Shown here in pieces: positions 48,831 through 63,300 of a stretch of DNA of 64,000 nt. Source of the DNA: Hydractinia symbiolongicarpus (lineage: Eukaryota; Cnidaria; Hydrozoa; Anthoathecata; Hydractiniidae). Both the position numbers and the translations under genes were made by a program. Under the pieces are notes generated by a model. The model worked only from the letters and a program-made list of their open reading frames with translations. It had not been told where the DNA came from and ran no database searches. Within the stretch, counting starts at the first letter, position 1; each line of letters begins with the position of its first letter. The stretch spans positions 35,801,851-35,865,850 of the forward strand of contig NC_079877.1 of assembly GCF_029227915.1 (NCBI RefSeq). The letters run 5' to 3'.

Positions 48831-51800
48831 GAAATGAGTTTACTCCCTGGGTACTTTCTTTGTATCCTTTTGACTATACGGGCAAAGTCCGGGATTTACG
48901 GGTAATCGCGGGTTTTCGTGTGCCTGCGATTAAACTTCTTTTATTCAGCGTCCCATCAAAAATGAAAACATTTTTGAAAACTACAAGTCTCATGCGTTTT
49001 AGTGGTAAAAAGATAATTTAAAAATTCGATTGGAAATGAGTTTACTCACAGGGTACTTTCTTTGTATACATTCGACTATACGGGCCAAGCCCGGGATTTA
49101 GGAAAATCGTGGTATTTCGTTTGCCGGCGATTAAACCTCTTTCATTAGGCGTCTCATTAAAAAAGAAAACATTTTTGGAAACTACAAGTCTCATTCGTTC
49201 TAATGGTGCAGAAATATTTTGAAAAATCGTTCGGGAAATCAGTTTACTCCCTGGGTACTTTCTTTATATGCATTCAACTATACGGCCAAGCCCGGGATTT
49301 ACTGGAAATCGCGGGTTTTCGTTTGCCGGCGATTAAACCTCTTTCATTAAGCGTCTCATCAAAAATGAAAACATTTTTGAAAACTACATGTCTCATGCGT
49401 TTTAGTGGTGAAAAAATAATTTAAAAAATCGTTCGGGAAATGAGTTTACTCCCTGGGTACTTTCTTTGTATACTTTTGACTATACGGGCAAAGTCCGGGA
49501 TTTACGGGAACTCGCGGTTTTTCGTGTGCCGGCGATTAAACGTCTTTTATTCAGCGTCCCATCAAAAATGAAAACATTTTTGAAAACTACAAGTCTCATG
49601 CGTTTTAGTGGTGAAAAAATAATATAAAAAATCGTTCGGGAAATGAGTTTACTCCATGGGTACTTTCTTCGTATACTTTTGACTATACGGGCCGAGTCCG
49701 GGGTTTACGGGAAATTGCGGGTTTTCGTTTGCCGGCGATTAAACTTCTTTTAATCAGGGTCTCATCAAAAATGAAAACATTTTTGAAAACTACAAGTCTC
49801 ATGCGTTTTAGTGGTAAAAAGATAATTTAAAAAATCGTTCTGGAAATGAGTTTACTCACAGGGTACTTTCTTTGTAAACATTCGACTATACGGGACAAGC
49901 CCGGGATTTAGGGAAATCGTGGTAGTTCGTTTGTCGGCGATTAAACCTCTTTCATTAAGCGTCTCATTAAAAATGAAAACATTTTTGGTAACTACAAGTC
50001 TCATTCGTTCTAGTGGTGCAGAAATAATTTGAAAAATCGTTCGGGAAATCAGTTTACTCCCTGGGTACTTTCTTTGTATACTTTTGACTATACGGGCCAA
50101 GCCCGGGGTTTACGGAAATTCGCGGCTTTTCGTTTGCGGGCGAATAAACTTCTTTTATTCAGTGTCTCATCAAAAGTGAAAACATTTTTGAAAACTACAA
50201 GTCTCATGCGTTTTGGTGGTGAAAAAAAAATTCAAAAAATCGTTCGGGAAATGAGTTTACACCCTGGGTACTTTCTTTGTATACATTCGACTATACGGGC
50301 CAAGCCCGGGATTTACGTGAAATCGCGGGTTTTCGTTTGCCGGCGATTAAACCTCTCTCATTAAGCGTCTCATCAAAAATGAAAACCTTTTTGAAAACTA
50401 CTAGTCTCATGCGTTTTAGTGGTGAAAAAATACTTTTAAAAATCGTTCGGGAAATGAGTTTACTCCCTGGGTACTTTCTTTGTATACATTCGACTATACG
50501 GGCCAAGCCCGGGATTTACGTGAAATCGCGGGTTTTCGTTTGCCGGTGATTAAACCTCTCTCATTAAGCGTCTCATCAAAAATGAAAACCTTTTTGAAAA
50601 CTACAAGTCTCATGCGTTTTAGTGGTGAAAAAATACTTTTAAAAATCGTTCGGGAAATGAGTTTACTCCCTGGGTACTTTCTTTGTATACTTTTGACTAT
50701 ACGGGCAAAGTCCGGGATTTACGGGATATCGCTGGTTTTTGTGTGCCGGCGATTAAACTTCTTTTATTCAGCGTCCCATCAAAAATGAAAACATTTTTGA
50801 AAACTACAAGTCTCATGCGTTTTAGTGGTGAAAAAACAATATAAAAAATCGTTCGGGAAATGAGTTTACTCCCTGGGTACTTTCTTCGTATACTTTTGAC
50901 TATACGGGCCAAGTCCGAGGTTTACGGGAAATGGCGGGTTTTCGTTTGCCGGCGATTAAACTTCTTTTAATCAGCGTCTCATTAAAAATGAAAACATTTT
51001 TGAAAACTACAAGTCTCGTGCGTTTTAGTAGTAAAAAGATATTTTAAAAATTCGTTTGGAAATGAGTTTACTCACAGGGTACTTTCTTTGTATACATTCG
51101 ACTATACGGGCCAAGCCCAGGATTTAGGGAAATCGTGGTATTTCGTTTGCCGGCGATTAAACCTCTTTCATTAAGGGTCTTATTAAAAATGAAAACATTT
51201 TTGGAAAATACAAGTCTCATTCGTTCTAATGGTGCAGAAATAATTTGAAAAATCGTTCGGGAAATCAGTTTACTCCCTGGGTACTTCCTTTATATGCATT
51301 CAACTATACGGGCCAAGTCCGGGATTTACTGGAAATCGCGGGTTTTCGTTTGCCGGCGATTAAACTTCTTTTATTTAGCGTCTCATCAAAAATGAAAACA
51401 CTTTTGAAAACTACAAGTCCCACGTGTTTCAGTGGTGAAAAAATAATTCAAAAAATCGTTCGGGAAATGAGTTTACTCCCTGGGTACTTTCTTTGTATAC
51501 TTTTGACTATACGGGCCAAGCGCGGGGTTTACGGGAAATCGCGGGTTTTCGTTTGCCGGCGATTAAACCTCTTTCATTAAGCGTCTCATCAAAAATGAAA
51601 ACATTTTTGAAAACTACAAGTCTCATGCGTTTTGGTGGTGAAAAAAAAATTCAAAAAATCGTTCGGGAAATGAGTTTACACCCTGGGTACTTTCTTTGTA
51701 TACATTCGACTATACGGGCCAAGCCCGGGATTTACGTGAAATCGCGGGTTTTCGTTTGCCGGCGATTAAACCTCTTTCATTAAGCGTCTCATCAAAAATG

Positions 51801-53900
51801 AAAACATTTTTGAAAACTACAAGTCTCATGCGTTTTGGTGGTGAAAAAATAATTTAAAAAATCGTTCGGGAAATGAGTTTACTCTCTGGGTACTTTCTTC
51901 GTATACTTTTGACTATATGGGCCGATTCCGGGGTTTACGGGAAATAGCGGGTTTTCGTTTGCCGGCGATTAAACTTCTTTTAATCAGAGTCTCATCAAAA
52001 ATGAAAACATTTTTGATAACTACAAGTCTCATGCGTTTTAGTGGTAAAAAGATAATTTAAAAATTCGTTTAGAAATGAGTTTACTCACAGGGTACTTTCT
52101 TTGTATACATTCGACTATACGGGCCAAGCCCGGGATTTAGGGAAATCGTGGTATTTCGTTTGCCGGCGATTAAACCTCTTTCATTAAGCGTCTCATTAAA
52201 AATAAAAACATTTTTGAAAACTACAAGTCTCATTCGTTCTAGTGGTGCAGAAATAATTTGGAAAATCGTTTGGGAAATCAGTTTACTCCCTGGGTACTTT
52301 CTTTATATACATTCAACTATACGGGCCAAGCCCGGGATTTACGGGAAATCGCGGGTTTTCGTTTGCCAGCGATTAAACCTCTTTCATTAAGCGTCTCATC
52401 AAAAATGAAAACATTTTTGAAAACCACAAGTCTCATGCGTTTTAGTGGTGAAAAAATAATTTAAAAAATTGTTCGGGAAATGAGTTTACTCCCTGGGTAC
52501 TTTCTTTGTATCCTTTTGACTATACGGGCAAAGTCCGGGATTTACGGGTAATCGCGGGTTTTCGTGTGCCAGCGATTAAACTTCTTTTATTCAGCGTCCC
52601 ATCAAAAATGAAAACATTTTTGAAAACTACAAGTCTCATGCGTTTTAGTGGTGAAAAGAAAATTTAAAAATCGTTCTGGAAATGAGTTTACTCACAGGGT
52701 ACTTTCTTTGTAAACATTCGACTATACGGGACAAGCCCGGGATTTAGGGAAATCGTGGTATTTCGTTTGCCGGCGATTAAACCTCTTTCATTAAGCGTCT
52801 CATTAAAAAAGAAAACATTTTTGGAAACTACAAGTCTCATTCGTTCTAATGGTGCAGAAATATTTTGAAAAATCGTTCGGGAAATCAGTTTACTCCCTGG
52901 GTACTTTCTTTATATGCATTCAACTATACGGGCCAAGCCCGGGATTTACTGGAAATCGCGGGTTTTCGTTTGCCGGCGATTAAACCTCTTTCATTAAGCG
53001 TCTCATCAAAAATGAAAACATTTTTAAAAACTACATGTCTCATGCGTTTTAGTGGTGAAAAAATAATTTAAAAAATCGTTCGGGAAATGAGTTTACTCCC
53101 TGGGTACTTTCTTTGTATACTTTTGACTATACGGGCAAAGTCCGGGATTTACGGGAACTCGCGGTTTTTCGTGTGCCGGCGATTAAACGTCTTTTATTCA
53201 GCGTCCCATCAAAAATGAAAACATTTTTGAAAACTACAAGTCTCATGCGTTTTAGTGGTGAAAAAATAATATAAAAAATCGTTCGAGAAATGAGTTTACT
53301 CCATGGGTACTTTCTTCGTATACTTTTGACTATACGGGCCGAGTCCGGGGTTTACGGGAATTTGCGGGTTTTCGTTTGCCGGCGATTAAACTTCTTTTAA
53401 TCAGCGTCTCATCAAAAATGAAAACCTTTTTGAAAACTACAAGTCTCATGCGTTTTAGTGGTAAAAAGATAATTTAAAAAATCGTTTTGGAAATGAGTTT
53501 ACTCACAGGGTACTTTCTTTGTATACATTCGACTATACGGGCCTAGCCCGTAATTTACGGGAAATCGCGGGTTTTCGTTTGCCGGCGATTAAACCACTTT
53601 CATTAAGCGTCTCATCCAAAATGAAAACAGTTCTGAAAACTACAAGTCTCATGCGTTTTAGTGGTGAAAAAATAATTTAAAAAATCGTTCGGGAAATGAG
53701 TTTACTACCTGGGAACTTTTTTGTATACTTTTGACTTTACAGGCCGAGTCCGGGATTTACGGGAAATCGCAGGTTTTCGTTTGCCGGCGATTAAACTTCT
53801 TTTATTCAGCGTCTCATCAAAAATGAAAACATTTTTGAAAACTACAAGACTCATACGTTTTAGTGGTGAAAAGATAATTTAAAAAATCGTTCTGGAAATG
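48830..53900 (+). repeat. Second copy of an 18- to 21-monomer segment
   Basis: Markers in 46.4-48.2 kb recur in 51.6-52.5 kb at 4,253 bp (21 monomers), and markers in 48.6-49.8 kb recur in 52.2-53.4 kb at about 3,646 bp (18 monomers). The two offsets differ by exactly the 607-bp trio. Shared rare states include TTGTATCCTTTTGAC, ATTAAACGTCTTTTATTC and ACTCCATGGGTAC. Between the copies, 50277 and 50480 mark two adjacent near-identical monomers with TACTTTTAAAAATCG 203 bp apart. Confidence 0.78.
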
Positions 53901-54043
53901 AGTTTACTCACAGGGTACTTTCTTTGTAAACATTCGACTATACGGGACAAGCCCGGGATTTAGGGAAATCGTGGTAGTTCGTTTGTCGGCGATTAAACCT
54001 CTTTCATTAAGCGTCTCATTAAAAATGAAAACATTTTTGGAAA

Positions 54044-55261
54044 CTACAAGTCTCATTCGTTCTAGTGGTGCAGAAATAATTTGAAAAATCGTTCGGGAAA
54101 TGAGTTTACACCCTGGGTACTTTCTTTATATACATTCGACTATACGGGCCAAGCCCGGGATTTACGTGAAATCGCGGGTTTTCGTTTGCCGGCGATTAAA
54201 CCTCTCTCATTAAGCGTCTCATCAAAAATGAAAACCTTTTTGAAAACTACAAGTCTCATGCGTTTTAGTGGTGAAAAAATACTTTTAAAAATCGTTCGGG
54301 AAATGAGTTTACTCCCTGGGTACTTTCTTTGTATACATTCGACTATACGGGCCAAGCCCGGGATTTACGTGAAATCGCGGGTTTTCGTTTGCCGGCGATT
54401 AAACCTCTCTCATTAAGCGTCTCATCAAAAATGAAAACCTTTTTGAAAACTACAAGTCTCATGCGTTTTAGTGGTGAAAAAACAATATAAAAAATCGTTC
54501 GGGAAATGAGTTTACTCCCTGGGTACTTTCTTCGTATACTTTTGACTATACGGGCCAAGTCCGAGGTTTACGGGAAATGGCGGGTTTTCGTTTGCCGGCG
54601 ATTAAACTTCTTTTAATCAGCGTCTCATCAAAAATGAAAACATTTTTGAAAACTACAAGTCTCATTCGTTCTAGTGGTGCAGAAATAATTTGAAAAATCG
54701 TTCGGGAAATGAGTTTACACCCTGGGTACTTTCTTTATATACATTCGACTATACGGGCCAAGCCCGGGATTTACGTGAAATCGCGGGTTTTCGTTTGCCG
54801 GCGATTAAACCTCTCTCATTAAGCGTCTCATCAAAAATGAAAACCTTTTTGAAAACTACAAGTCTCATGCGTTTTAGTGGTGAAAAAATACTTTTAAAAA
54901 TCGTTCGGGAAATGAGTTTACTCCCTGGGTACTTTCTTTGTATACATTCGACTATACGGGCCAAGCCCGGGATTTACGTGAAATCGCGGGTTTTCGTTTG
55001 CCGGCGATTAAACCTCTCTCATTAAGCGTCTCATCAAAAATGAAAACCTTTTTGAAAACTACAAGTCTCATGCGTTTTAGTGGTGAAAAAACAATATAAA
55101 AAATCGTTCGGGAAATGAGTTTACTCCCTGGGTACTTTCTTCGTATACTTTTGACTATACGGGCCAAGTCCGAGGTTTACGGGAAATGGCGGGTTTTCGT
55201 TTGCCGGCGATTAAACTTCTTTTAATCAGCGTCTCATCAAAAATGAAAACATTTTTGAAAA
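54044..55261 (+). repeat. 609-bp (3-monomer) perfect-looking tandem repeat
   Basis: About 54044-54652 and 54653-55261 match at 609 bp with no difference found by eye. The trio is a GTGCAGAAATAATTTG monomer with TTTATATACATTCGAC, a TACTTTTAAAAATCG monomer, and an ACAATATAAAAAATCG monomer with AAGTCCGAGG. Like the other tandem units it is a whole number of monomers, and its identity suggests a recent event. Confidence 0.85.
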
Positions 55262-57000
55262 CTACAAGTCTCATGCGTTTTAGTGGTAAAAAGATAATTT
55301 AAAAAATCGTTTTGGAAATGAGTTTACTCACAGGGTACTTTCTTTGTATACATTCGACTATACGGGCCTAGCCCGTGATTTACGGGAAATCGCAGGTTTT
55401 CGTTTGCCGGCGATTAAACCACTTTCATTAAGCGTCTCATCCAAAATGAAAACATTTCTGAAAACTACAAGTCTCATGGGTTTTAGTGGTGAAAACATAA
55501 TTTAAAAAATCGTTCGGGAAATGAGTTTACTCCCTGGGAACTTTTTTGTATACTTTTGACTTTACAGGCCGAGTCCGGGATTTACGGAAAATCGCAGGTT
55601 TTCGTTTGCCGGCGATTAAACTTCTTTTATTCAGCGTCTCATCAAAAATGAAAACATTTTTGAAAACTACAAGACTCATGCGTTTTAGTGGTGAAAAGAT
55701 AATTTAAAAAATCGTTCTGGAAATGAGTTTACTCACAGGGTACTTTCTTTGTAAACATTCGACTATACGGGACAACCCCGGGATTTAGGGAAATCGTGGT
55801 AGTTCGTTTGTCGGCGAATAAACCTCTTTCATTAAGCGTCTCATTAAAAATGAAAACATTTTTGGAAACTACAAGTCTCATTCGTTCTAGTGGTGCAGAA
55901 ATAATTTGAAAAATCGTTCGGGAAATCAGTTTACTCCCTGGGTACTTTCTTTATATGCATTCAACTATACGGGCCAAGCCCGGGATTTACGGGAAATCGC
56001 GGGTTTTCGTTTGCCGGCGATTAAACTTCTTTTATTCAGCGTCTCATCAAAAATGAAAGCATTTTTGAAAACTACAAGTCTCACGCGTTTTAGTGGTGAA
56101 AAAATAATTTAAAAAATCGTTCGGGAAATGAGTTTACTCCCTGGGTACTTTCTTCGTATACTTTTGACTATACGGGCCAAGTCCGAGGTTTACGGGAAAT
56201 GGCGGGTTTTCGTTTGCCGGCGATTAAACTTTTTTTAATCAGCGTCTCATCAAAAATGAAAACATTTTTGAAAACTACAAGTCTCGTGCGTTTTAGTAGT
56301 AAAAAGATAATTTAAAAATTCGTTTGGAAATGAGTTTACTCACAGGGTACTTTCTTTGTATACATTCGACTATACGGGCCAAGCCCAGGATTTAGGGAAA
56401 TCGTGGTATTTCGTTTGCCGGCGATTAAACCTCTTTCATTAAGCGTCTCCTTAAAAATAAAAACATTTTTGGAAACTACAAGTCTCATTCGTTCTAGTGG
56501 TGCAGAAATAATTTGAAAAATCGCTCGGGAAATCAGTTTACTCCCTGGGTACTTTCTTTATATACATTCAACTATACGGGCCAAGCCCGGGATTTACGGG
56601 AAATCGCGGGTTTTCGTTTGCCGGCGATTAAACCTCTTTCATTAAGCGTCTCATCAAAAAATGAAAACATTTTTGAAAACTACAAGTCTCATGCGTTTTA
56701 GTGGTGAAAAAGTAATTTAAAAAATTGTTCGGGAAATGAGTTTACTCCTTGGGTACTTTCTTTGTATACTTTTGACTATACGGGCAAAGTCCGGGATTTA
56801 CGGGAAATCGCGGGTTTTCGTGTGCCGGCGATTAAACTTCTTTTATTCAGCGTCTCATCAAAAATGAAAACATTTTTGAAAACTACAAGTTTCATGCGTT
56901 TTAGTGGTGAAAAAATAATTTCAAAATTCGTTCGGGAAATGAGTTTACTTCCTGGGTACTTTCTTTGTATACTTTTGACTATACGGGCCCAGTCCGGAAT
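55262..57000 (+). repeat. Mixed monomers, no regular unit
   Basis: About nine monomers of several subtypes, including GGCCTAGCCCGTGATTTACGG near 55366, CTGGGAACTTTTTTGTATAC near 55533 and AGTCTCGTGCGTTTTAGTAG near 56281. Similar units occur at 51-54 kb. Indels are single bases only (for example ATCAAAAAATG near 56654). Nothing other than satellite is seen. Confidence 0.75.
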
Positions 57001-58132
57001 TTACGGGAAATAGCGGGTTTTCGTGTGCTGGTGATTAAACTTCTTTTATTCAACGTCTCATCAAAAATAAAAACATTTTTGAAAACTACAAGTCTCATGT
57101 GTTTTAGTGGTGAAAAAATAGTTTAAAAAATCGTTTTGGAAATGAGTTTACTCACAGGGTACCTTCTTTGTATACATTCGACTATACGGCCAAGCCCAGG
57201 ATTTACGGGAAATCGCGGGTTTTCGTTTGCCGGCTATTAAACCACATTCATTAAGCGTCTCATCAAAAATGAAAACATTTCTGAAAACTACAAGTCTCAT
57301 GCGTTGTAGTGGTGAAAAAATACTTTAAAAAATCGTTCGGGAAATGAGTTTACTCCCTGGGTACTTTCTTTGTATACTTTTGACTATACGGGCAAAGTCC
57401 GGGATTTACGGGAAATCGCGGGTTTTCGTGTGCCGCCGATTAAACTTCTTTTATTCAGAGTCCCATCAAAAATGAAAACATTTTTGAAAACTACAAGTCT
57501 CATGCGTTTTAGTGGTGAAAAAATAATTTAAAAAATCGTTCGGGAAAAGAGTTTACTCCCTGGGTACTTTCTTTGTATACTTTTGACTATACGGGCCCAG
57601 TCCGGGATTTACGGGAAATAGCGGGTTTTCGTGTGCCGGTGATTAAACTTCTTTTATTCAACGTCTCATCAAAAATAAAAATATTTTTGAAAACTACAAG
57701 TCTCATGCGTTTTATTGGTGAAAAGATAGTTTAAAAAATCGTTTTGGAAATGAGTTTACTCACAGGGTACTTTCTTTGTATACATTCGACTATACGGGCC
57801 GAGTCCGGGATTTACGGGAAATCGCAGGTTTTCGTTTGCCGGCGATTAAACTCCTTTTATTCAGCGTCTCATCAAGAATGAAAACATTTTTGAAAACTAC
57901 AAGTCTCATGCGTTTTAGTGGTGAAAAGATAATTTAAAAAATCGTTCGTGAAATGAGTTTACTCCCTGGGTACTTTCTTTGTATACTTTTGACTATACGG
58001 GCAAAGTCCGGGATTTACGGGAAATCGCTGGTTTTCGTGTGCCGGCGATTAAACTTCTTTTAATCAGCGTCCCATCAAAAATTAAAACATTTTTGAAAAC
58101 TACAAGTCTCATGCGTTTTAGTGGTGAAAAAA

Positions 58133-59752
58133 CAATATAAAAAATCGTTCGGGAAATGAGTTTACTCCCTGGGTACTTTCTTCGTATACTTTTGACTATA
58201 CGGACCCAGTCCGGAATTTACGGGAAATAGCGGGTTTTCGTGTGCTGGTGATTAAACTTCTTTTATTCAACGTCTCATCAAAAATAAAAACATTTTTGAA
58301 AACTACAAGTCTCATGTGTTTTAGTGGTGAAAAAATAGTTTAAAAAATCGTTTTGGAAATGAGTTTACTCACAGGGTACTTTCTTTGTATACATTCGACT
58401 ATACGGCCAAGCCCAGGATTTACGGGAAATCGCGGGTTTTCGTTTGCCGGCTATTAAACCACATTCATTAAGCGTCTCATCAAAAATGAAAACATTTATG
58501 AAAACTACAAGTCTGATGCGTTTTAGTGGTGAAAAAATAATTTAAAAAATCGTTCGGGAAATGAGTTTACTCCCTGGGAACTTTTTTGTATACTTTTGAC
58601 TATACGGGCCGAGTCCGGGAGTTACAGGAAGTCGTGGGTTTTCGTTTGACGGCGATGAAACTTCTTTTACCCAGCGTCTCATCAAAAATGAAAACATTTT
58701 TAAAAACTACAAGTCTCATGGGCTTTAGTGGTGAAGTAATAATTTAAAAAATCGTTCGGGAAATGAGTTTACTTCCTGGGTACTTTTTTTGTATACTTTT
58801 GACTTTACAGGCCGAGTCCGGGATTTACGGGAAATCGCAGGTTTTCGTTTGCCGTCGAATAAACTTCTTTTATGCAGCGTCTCATCAAAAATGAAAACAT
58901 TTTTGAAAACTACAAGTCTCATGCGTTTTAGTGGTGAAAAAACAATATAAAAAATCGTTCGGGAAATGAGTTTACTCCCTGGGTACTTTCTTCGTATACT
59001 TTTGACTATACGGGCCCAGTCCGGAATTTACGGGAAATAGCGGGTTTTCGTGTGCTGGTGATTAAACTTCTTTTATTCAACGTCTCATCAAAAATAAAAA
59101 CATTTTTGAAAACTACAAGTCTCATGTGTTTTAGTGGTGAAAAAATAGTTTAAAAAATCGTTTTGGAAATGAGTTTACTCACAGGGTACTTTCTTTGTAT
59201 ACATTCGACTATACGGCCAAGCCCAGGATTTACGGGAAATCGCGGGTTTTCGTTTGCCGGCTATTAAACCACATTCATTAAGCGTCTCATCAAAAATGAA
59301 AACATTTATGAAAACTACAAGTCTGATGCGTTTTAGTGGTGAAAAAATAATTTAAAAAATCGTTCGGGAAATGAGTTTACTCCCTGGGAACTTTTTTGTA
59401 TACTTTTGACTATACGGGCCGAGTCCGGGAGTTACAGGAAGTCGTGGGTTTTCGTTTGACGGCGATGAAACTTCTTTTACCCAGCGTCTCATCAAAAATG
59501 AAAACATTTTTAAAAACTACAAGTCTCATGGGCTTTAGTGGTGAAGTAATAATTTAAAAAATCGTTCGGGAAATGAGTTTACTTCCTGGGTACTTTTTTT
59601 GTATACTTTTGACTTTACAGGCCGAGTCCGGGATTTACGGGAAATCGCAGGTTTTCGTTTGCCGTCGAATAAACTTCTTTTATGCAGCGTCTCATCAAAA
59701 ATGAAAACATTTTTGAAAACTACAAGTCTCATGCGTTTTAGTGGTGAAAAAA
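58133..59752 (+). repeat. 810-bp (4-monomer) tandem duplication
   Basis: 58133-58942 and 58943-59752 match at 810 bp. The only difference I found is CGGACCCAGTCC near 58201 against CGGGCCCAGTCC near 59011. Both copies end before the CAATATAAAAAATCG monomer is repeated. The identity indicates a recent event. Confidence 0.85.
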
Positions 59753-60360
59753 TAATTTAAAAAATTGTTCGGGAAATGAGTTTACTCCCTGGGTACTTTC
59801 TCTGTATACTTTTGACTATACGGGCCGAGTCCGGGATTTACGGGAAATCGCAGGTTTTCGTTTGCCGGCGATTAAACTCCTTTTATTCAGCGTCTCATCA
59901 AGAATGAAAACATTTTTGAAAACTACAAGTCTCATGCGTTTTAGTGGTGAAAAGATAATTTAAAAAATCGTTCTGGAAATGAGTTTACTCACAGGGTACT
60001 TTTTTTGTAAACATTCGACTATACGGGAGAAGCCTGGGATTTAGGGAAATCGTGGTATTGCGTTTGCCGGCGATTAAACCTCTTTCATTAAGCGTCTCAT
60101 TAAAAATAATAACATTTTTGAAAACTACAAGTCTCATGCGTTTTAGTGGTGAAAAGATAATTTAAAAAATCGTTCGTGAAATGAGTTTACTCCCTGGGTA
60201 CTTTCTTTGTATACTTTTGACTATACGGGCAAAGTCCGGGATTTACGGGAAATCGCTGGTTTTCGTGTGCCGGCGATTAAACTTCTTTTAATCAGCGTCC
60301 CATCAAAAATTAAAACATTTTTGAAAACTACAAGTCTCATGCGTTTTAGTGGTGAAAAAA

Positions 60361-63300
60361 CAATATAAAAAATCGTTCGGGAAATGAGTTTACTCCCTGG
60401 GTACTTTCTTCGTATACTTTTGACTATACGGGCCCAGTCCGGAATTTACGGGAAATAGCGGGTTTTCGTGTGCTGGTGATTAAACTTTTTTTATTCAACG
60501 TCTCATCAAAAATAAAAACATTTTTGAAAACTACAAGTCTCATGTGTTTTAGTGGTGAAAAAATAGTTTAAAAAATCGTTTTGGAAATGAGTTTACTCAC
60601 AGGGTACTTTCTTTGTATACATTCGACTATACGGCCAAGCCCAGGATTTACGGGAAATCGCGGGTTTTCGTTTGCCGGCTATTAAACCACATTCATTAAA
60701 CGTCTCATCAAAAATGAAAACATTTCTGAAAACTACAAGTCTCATGCGTTGTAGTGGTGAAAAAATACTTTAAAAAATCGTTCGGGAAATGAGTTTACTC
60801 TCTGGGTACTTTCTTTGTATACTTTTGACTATACGGGCAAAGTCCGGGATTTACTGGAAATCGCGGGTTTTCGTGTGCCGCCGATTAAACTTCTTTTATT
60901 CAGAGTCCCATCAAAAATGAAAACATTTTTGAAAACTACAAGTCTCATGCGTTTTAGTGGTGAAAAAATAATTTAAAAAATCGTTCGGGAAATGAGTTTA
61001 CTCCCTGGGTACTTTCTTTGTATACTTTTGACTATACGGGCCCAGTCCAGGATTTACGGGAAATAGCGGGTTTTCGTGTGCCGGTGATTAAACTTCTTTT
61101 ATTCAACGTCTCATCAAAAATAAAAATATTTTTGAAAACTACAAGTCTCATGCGTTTTAGTGGTGAAAAGATAGTTTAAAAAATCGTTTTGGAAATGAGT
61201 TTACTCACAGGGTACTTTCTTTGTATACATTCGACTATACGGGCCAAGCCCAGGATTTACGGGAAATCGCGGGTTTTCGTTTGCCGGCTATTAAACCACA
61301 TTCATTAAGCGTCTCATCAAAAATGAAAACATTTATGAAAACTACAAGTCTGATGCGTTTTAGTGGTGAAAAAATAATTTAAAAAATCGTTCGGGAAATG
61401 AGTTTACTCCCTGGGAACTTTTTTGTATACTTTTGACTATACGGGCCGAGTCCGGGAGTTACGGGAAGTCGTGGGTTTTCGTTTGACGGCGATGAAACTT
61501 CTTTTACCCAGCGTCTCATCAAAAATGAAAACATTTTTAAAAACTACAAGTCTCATGGGCTTTAGTGGTGAAGTAATAATTTAAAAAATCGTTCGGGAAA
61601 TGAGTTTACTTCCTGGGTACTTTTTTTGTATACTTTTGACTTTACAGGCCGAGTCCGGGATTTACGGGAAATCGCAGGTTTTCGTTTGCCGTCGAATAAA
61701 CTTCTTTTATTCAGCGTCTCATCAAAAATGAAAACATTTTTAAAAACTACAAGTCTCATGCGTTTTAGTGGTGAAAAAATAATTTAAAAAATTGTTCGGG
61801 AAATGAGTTTACTCCCTGGGTACTTTCTCTGTATACTTTTGACTATACGGGCCGAGTCCGGGATTTACGGGAAATCGCAGGTTTTCGTTTGCCGGCGATT
61901 AAACTCCTTTTATTCAGCGTCTCATCAAGAATGAAAACATTTTTGAAAACTACAAGTCTCATGCGTTTTAGTGGTGAAAAAACAATATAAAAAATCGTTC
62001 GGGAAATGAGTTTACACCCCGGATACTTTCTTTGTATACATTTGACTATACGGGCCCAGTCCGGAATTTACGGGAAATAGCGGGTTTTCGTGTGCTGGTG
62101 ATTAAACTTTTTTTATTCAACGTCTCATCAAAAATAAAAACATTTTTGAAAACTACAAGTCTCATGTGTTTTAGTGGTGAAAAAATAGTTTAAAAAGTCG
62201 TTTTGGAAATGAGTTTAATCACAGGGTACTTTCTTTGTATACATTCGACTATACGGCCAAGCCCAGGATTTACGGGAAATCGCGGGTTTTCGTTTGCCGG
62301 CTATTAAACCACATTCATTAAACGTCTCATCAAAAATGAAAACATTTCTGAAAACTACAAGTCTCATGCGTTGTAGTGGTGAAAAAATACTTTAAAAAAT
62401 CGTTCGGGAAATGAGTTTACTCTCTGGGTACTTTCTTTGTATACTTTTGACTATACGGGCAAAGTCCGGGATTTACTGGAAATCGCGGGTTTTCGTGTGC
62501 CGCCGATTAAACTTCTTTTATTCAGAGTCCCATCAAAAATGAAAACATTTTTGAAAACTACAAGTCTCATGCGTTTTAGTGGTGAAAAAATAATTTAAAA
62601 AATCGTTCGGGAAATGAGTTTACTCCCTGGGTACTTTCTTTGTATACTTTTGACTATACGGGCCCAGTCCAGGATTTACGGGAAATAGCGGGTTTTCGTG
62701 TGCCGGTGATTAAACTTCTTTTATTCATCGTCTCATCAAAAATAAAAATATTTTTGAAAACTACAAGTCTCATGCGTTTTAGTGGTGAAAAGATAGTTTA
62801 AAAAATCGTTTTGGAAATGAGTTTACTCACAGGGTACTTTCTTTGTATACATTCGACTATACGGGCCAAGCCCAGGATTTACGGGAAATCGCGGGTTTTC
62901 GTTTGCCGGCTATTAAACCACATTCATTAAGCGTCTCATCAAAAATGAAAACATTTATGAAAACTACAAGTCTGATGCGTTTTAGTGGTGAAAAAATAAT
63001 TTAAAAAATCGTTCGGGAAATGAGTTTACTCCCTGGGAACTTTTTTGTATACTTTTGACTATACGGGCCGAGTCCGGGAGTTACGGGAAGTCGTGGGTTT
63101 TCGTTTGACGGCGATGAAACTTCTTTTACCCAGCGTCTCATCAAAAATGAAAACATTTTTAAAAACTACAAGTCTCATGGGCTTTAGTGGTGAAGTAATA
63201 ATTTAAAAAATCGTTCGGGAAATGAGTTTACTTCCTGGGTACTTTTTTTGTATACTTTTGACTTTACAGGCCGAGTCCGGGATTTACGGGAAATCGCAGG

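Noticed and set aside
50291-50506. Minus-strand 65- to 82-codon frames seen at 17.7-28.1, 34.2, 49.9-55.2 and 58.7-63.4 kb
   Set aside because: They are antisense readings of the same monomers, identical wherever the subtype is identical, with no independent conservation.
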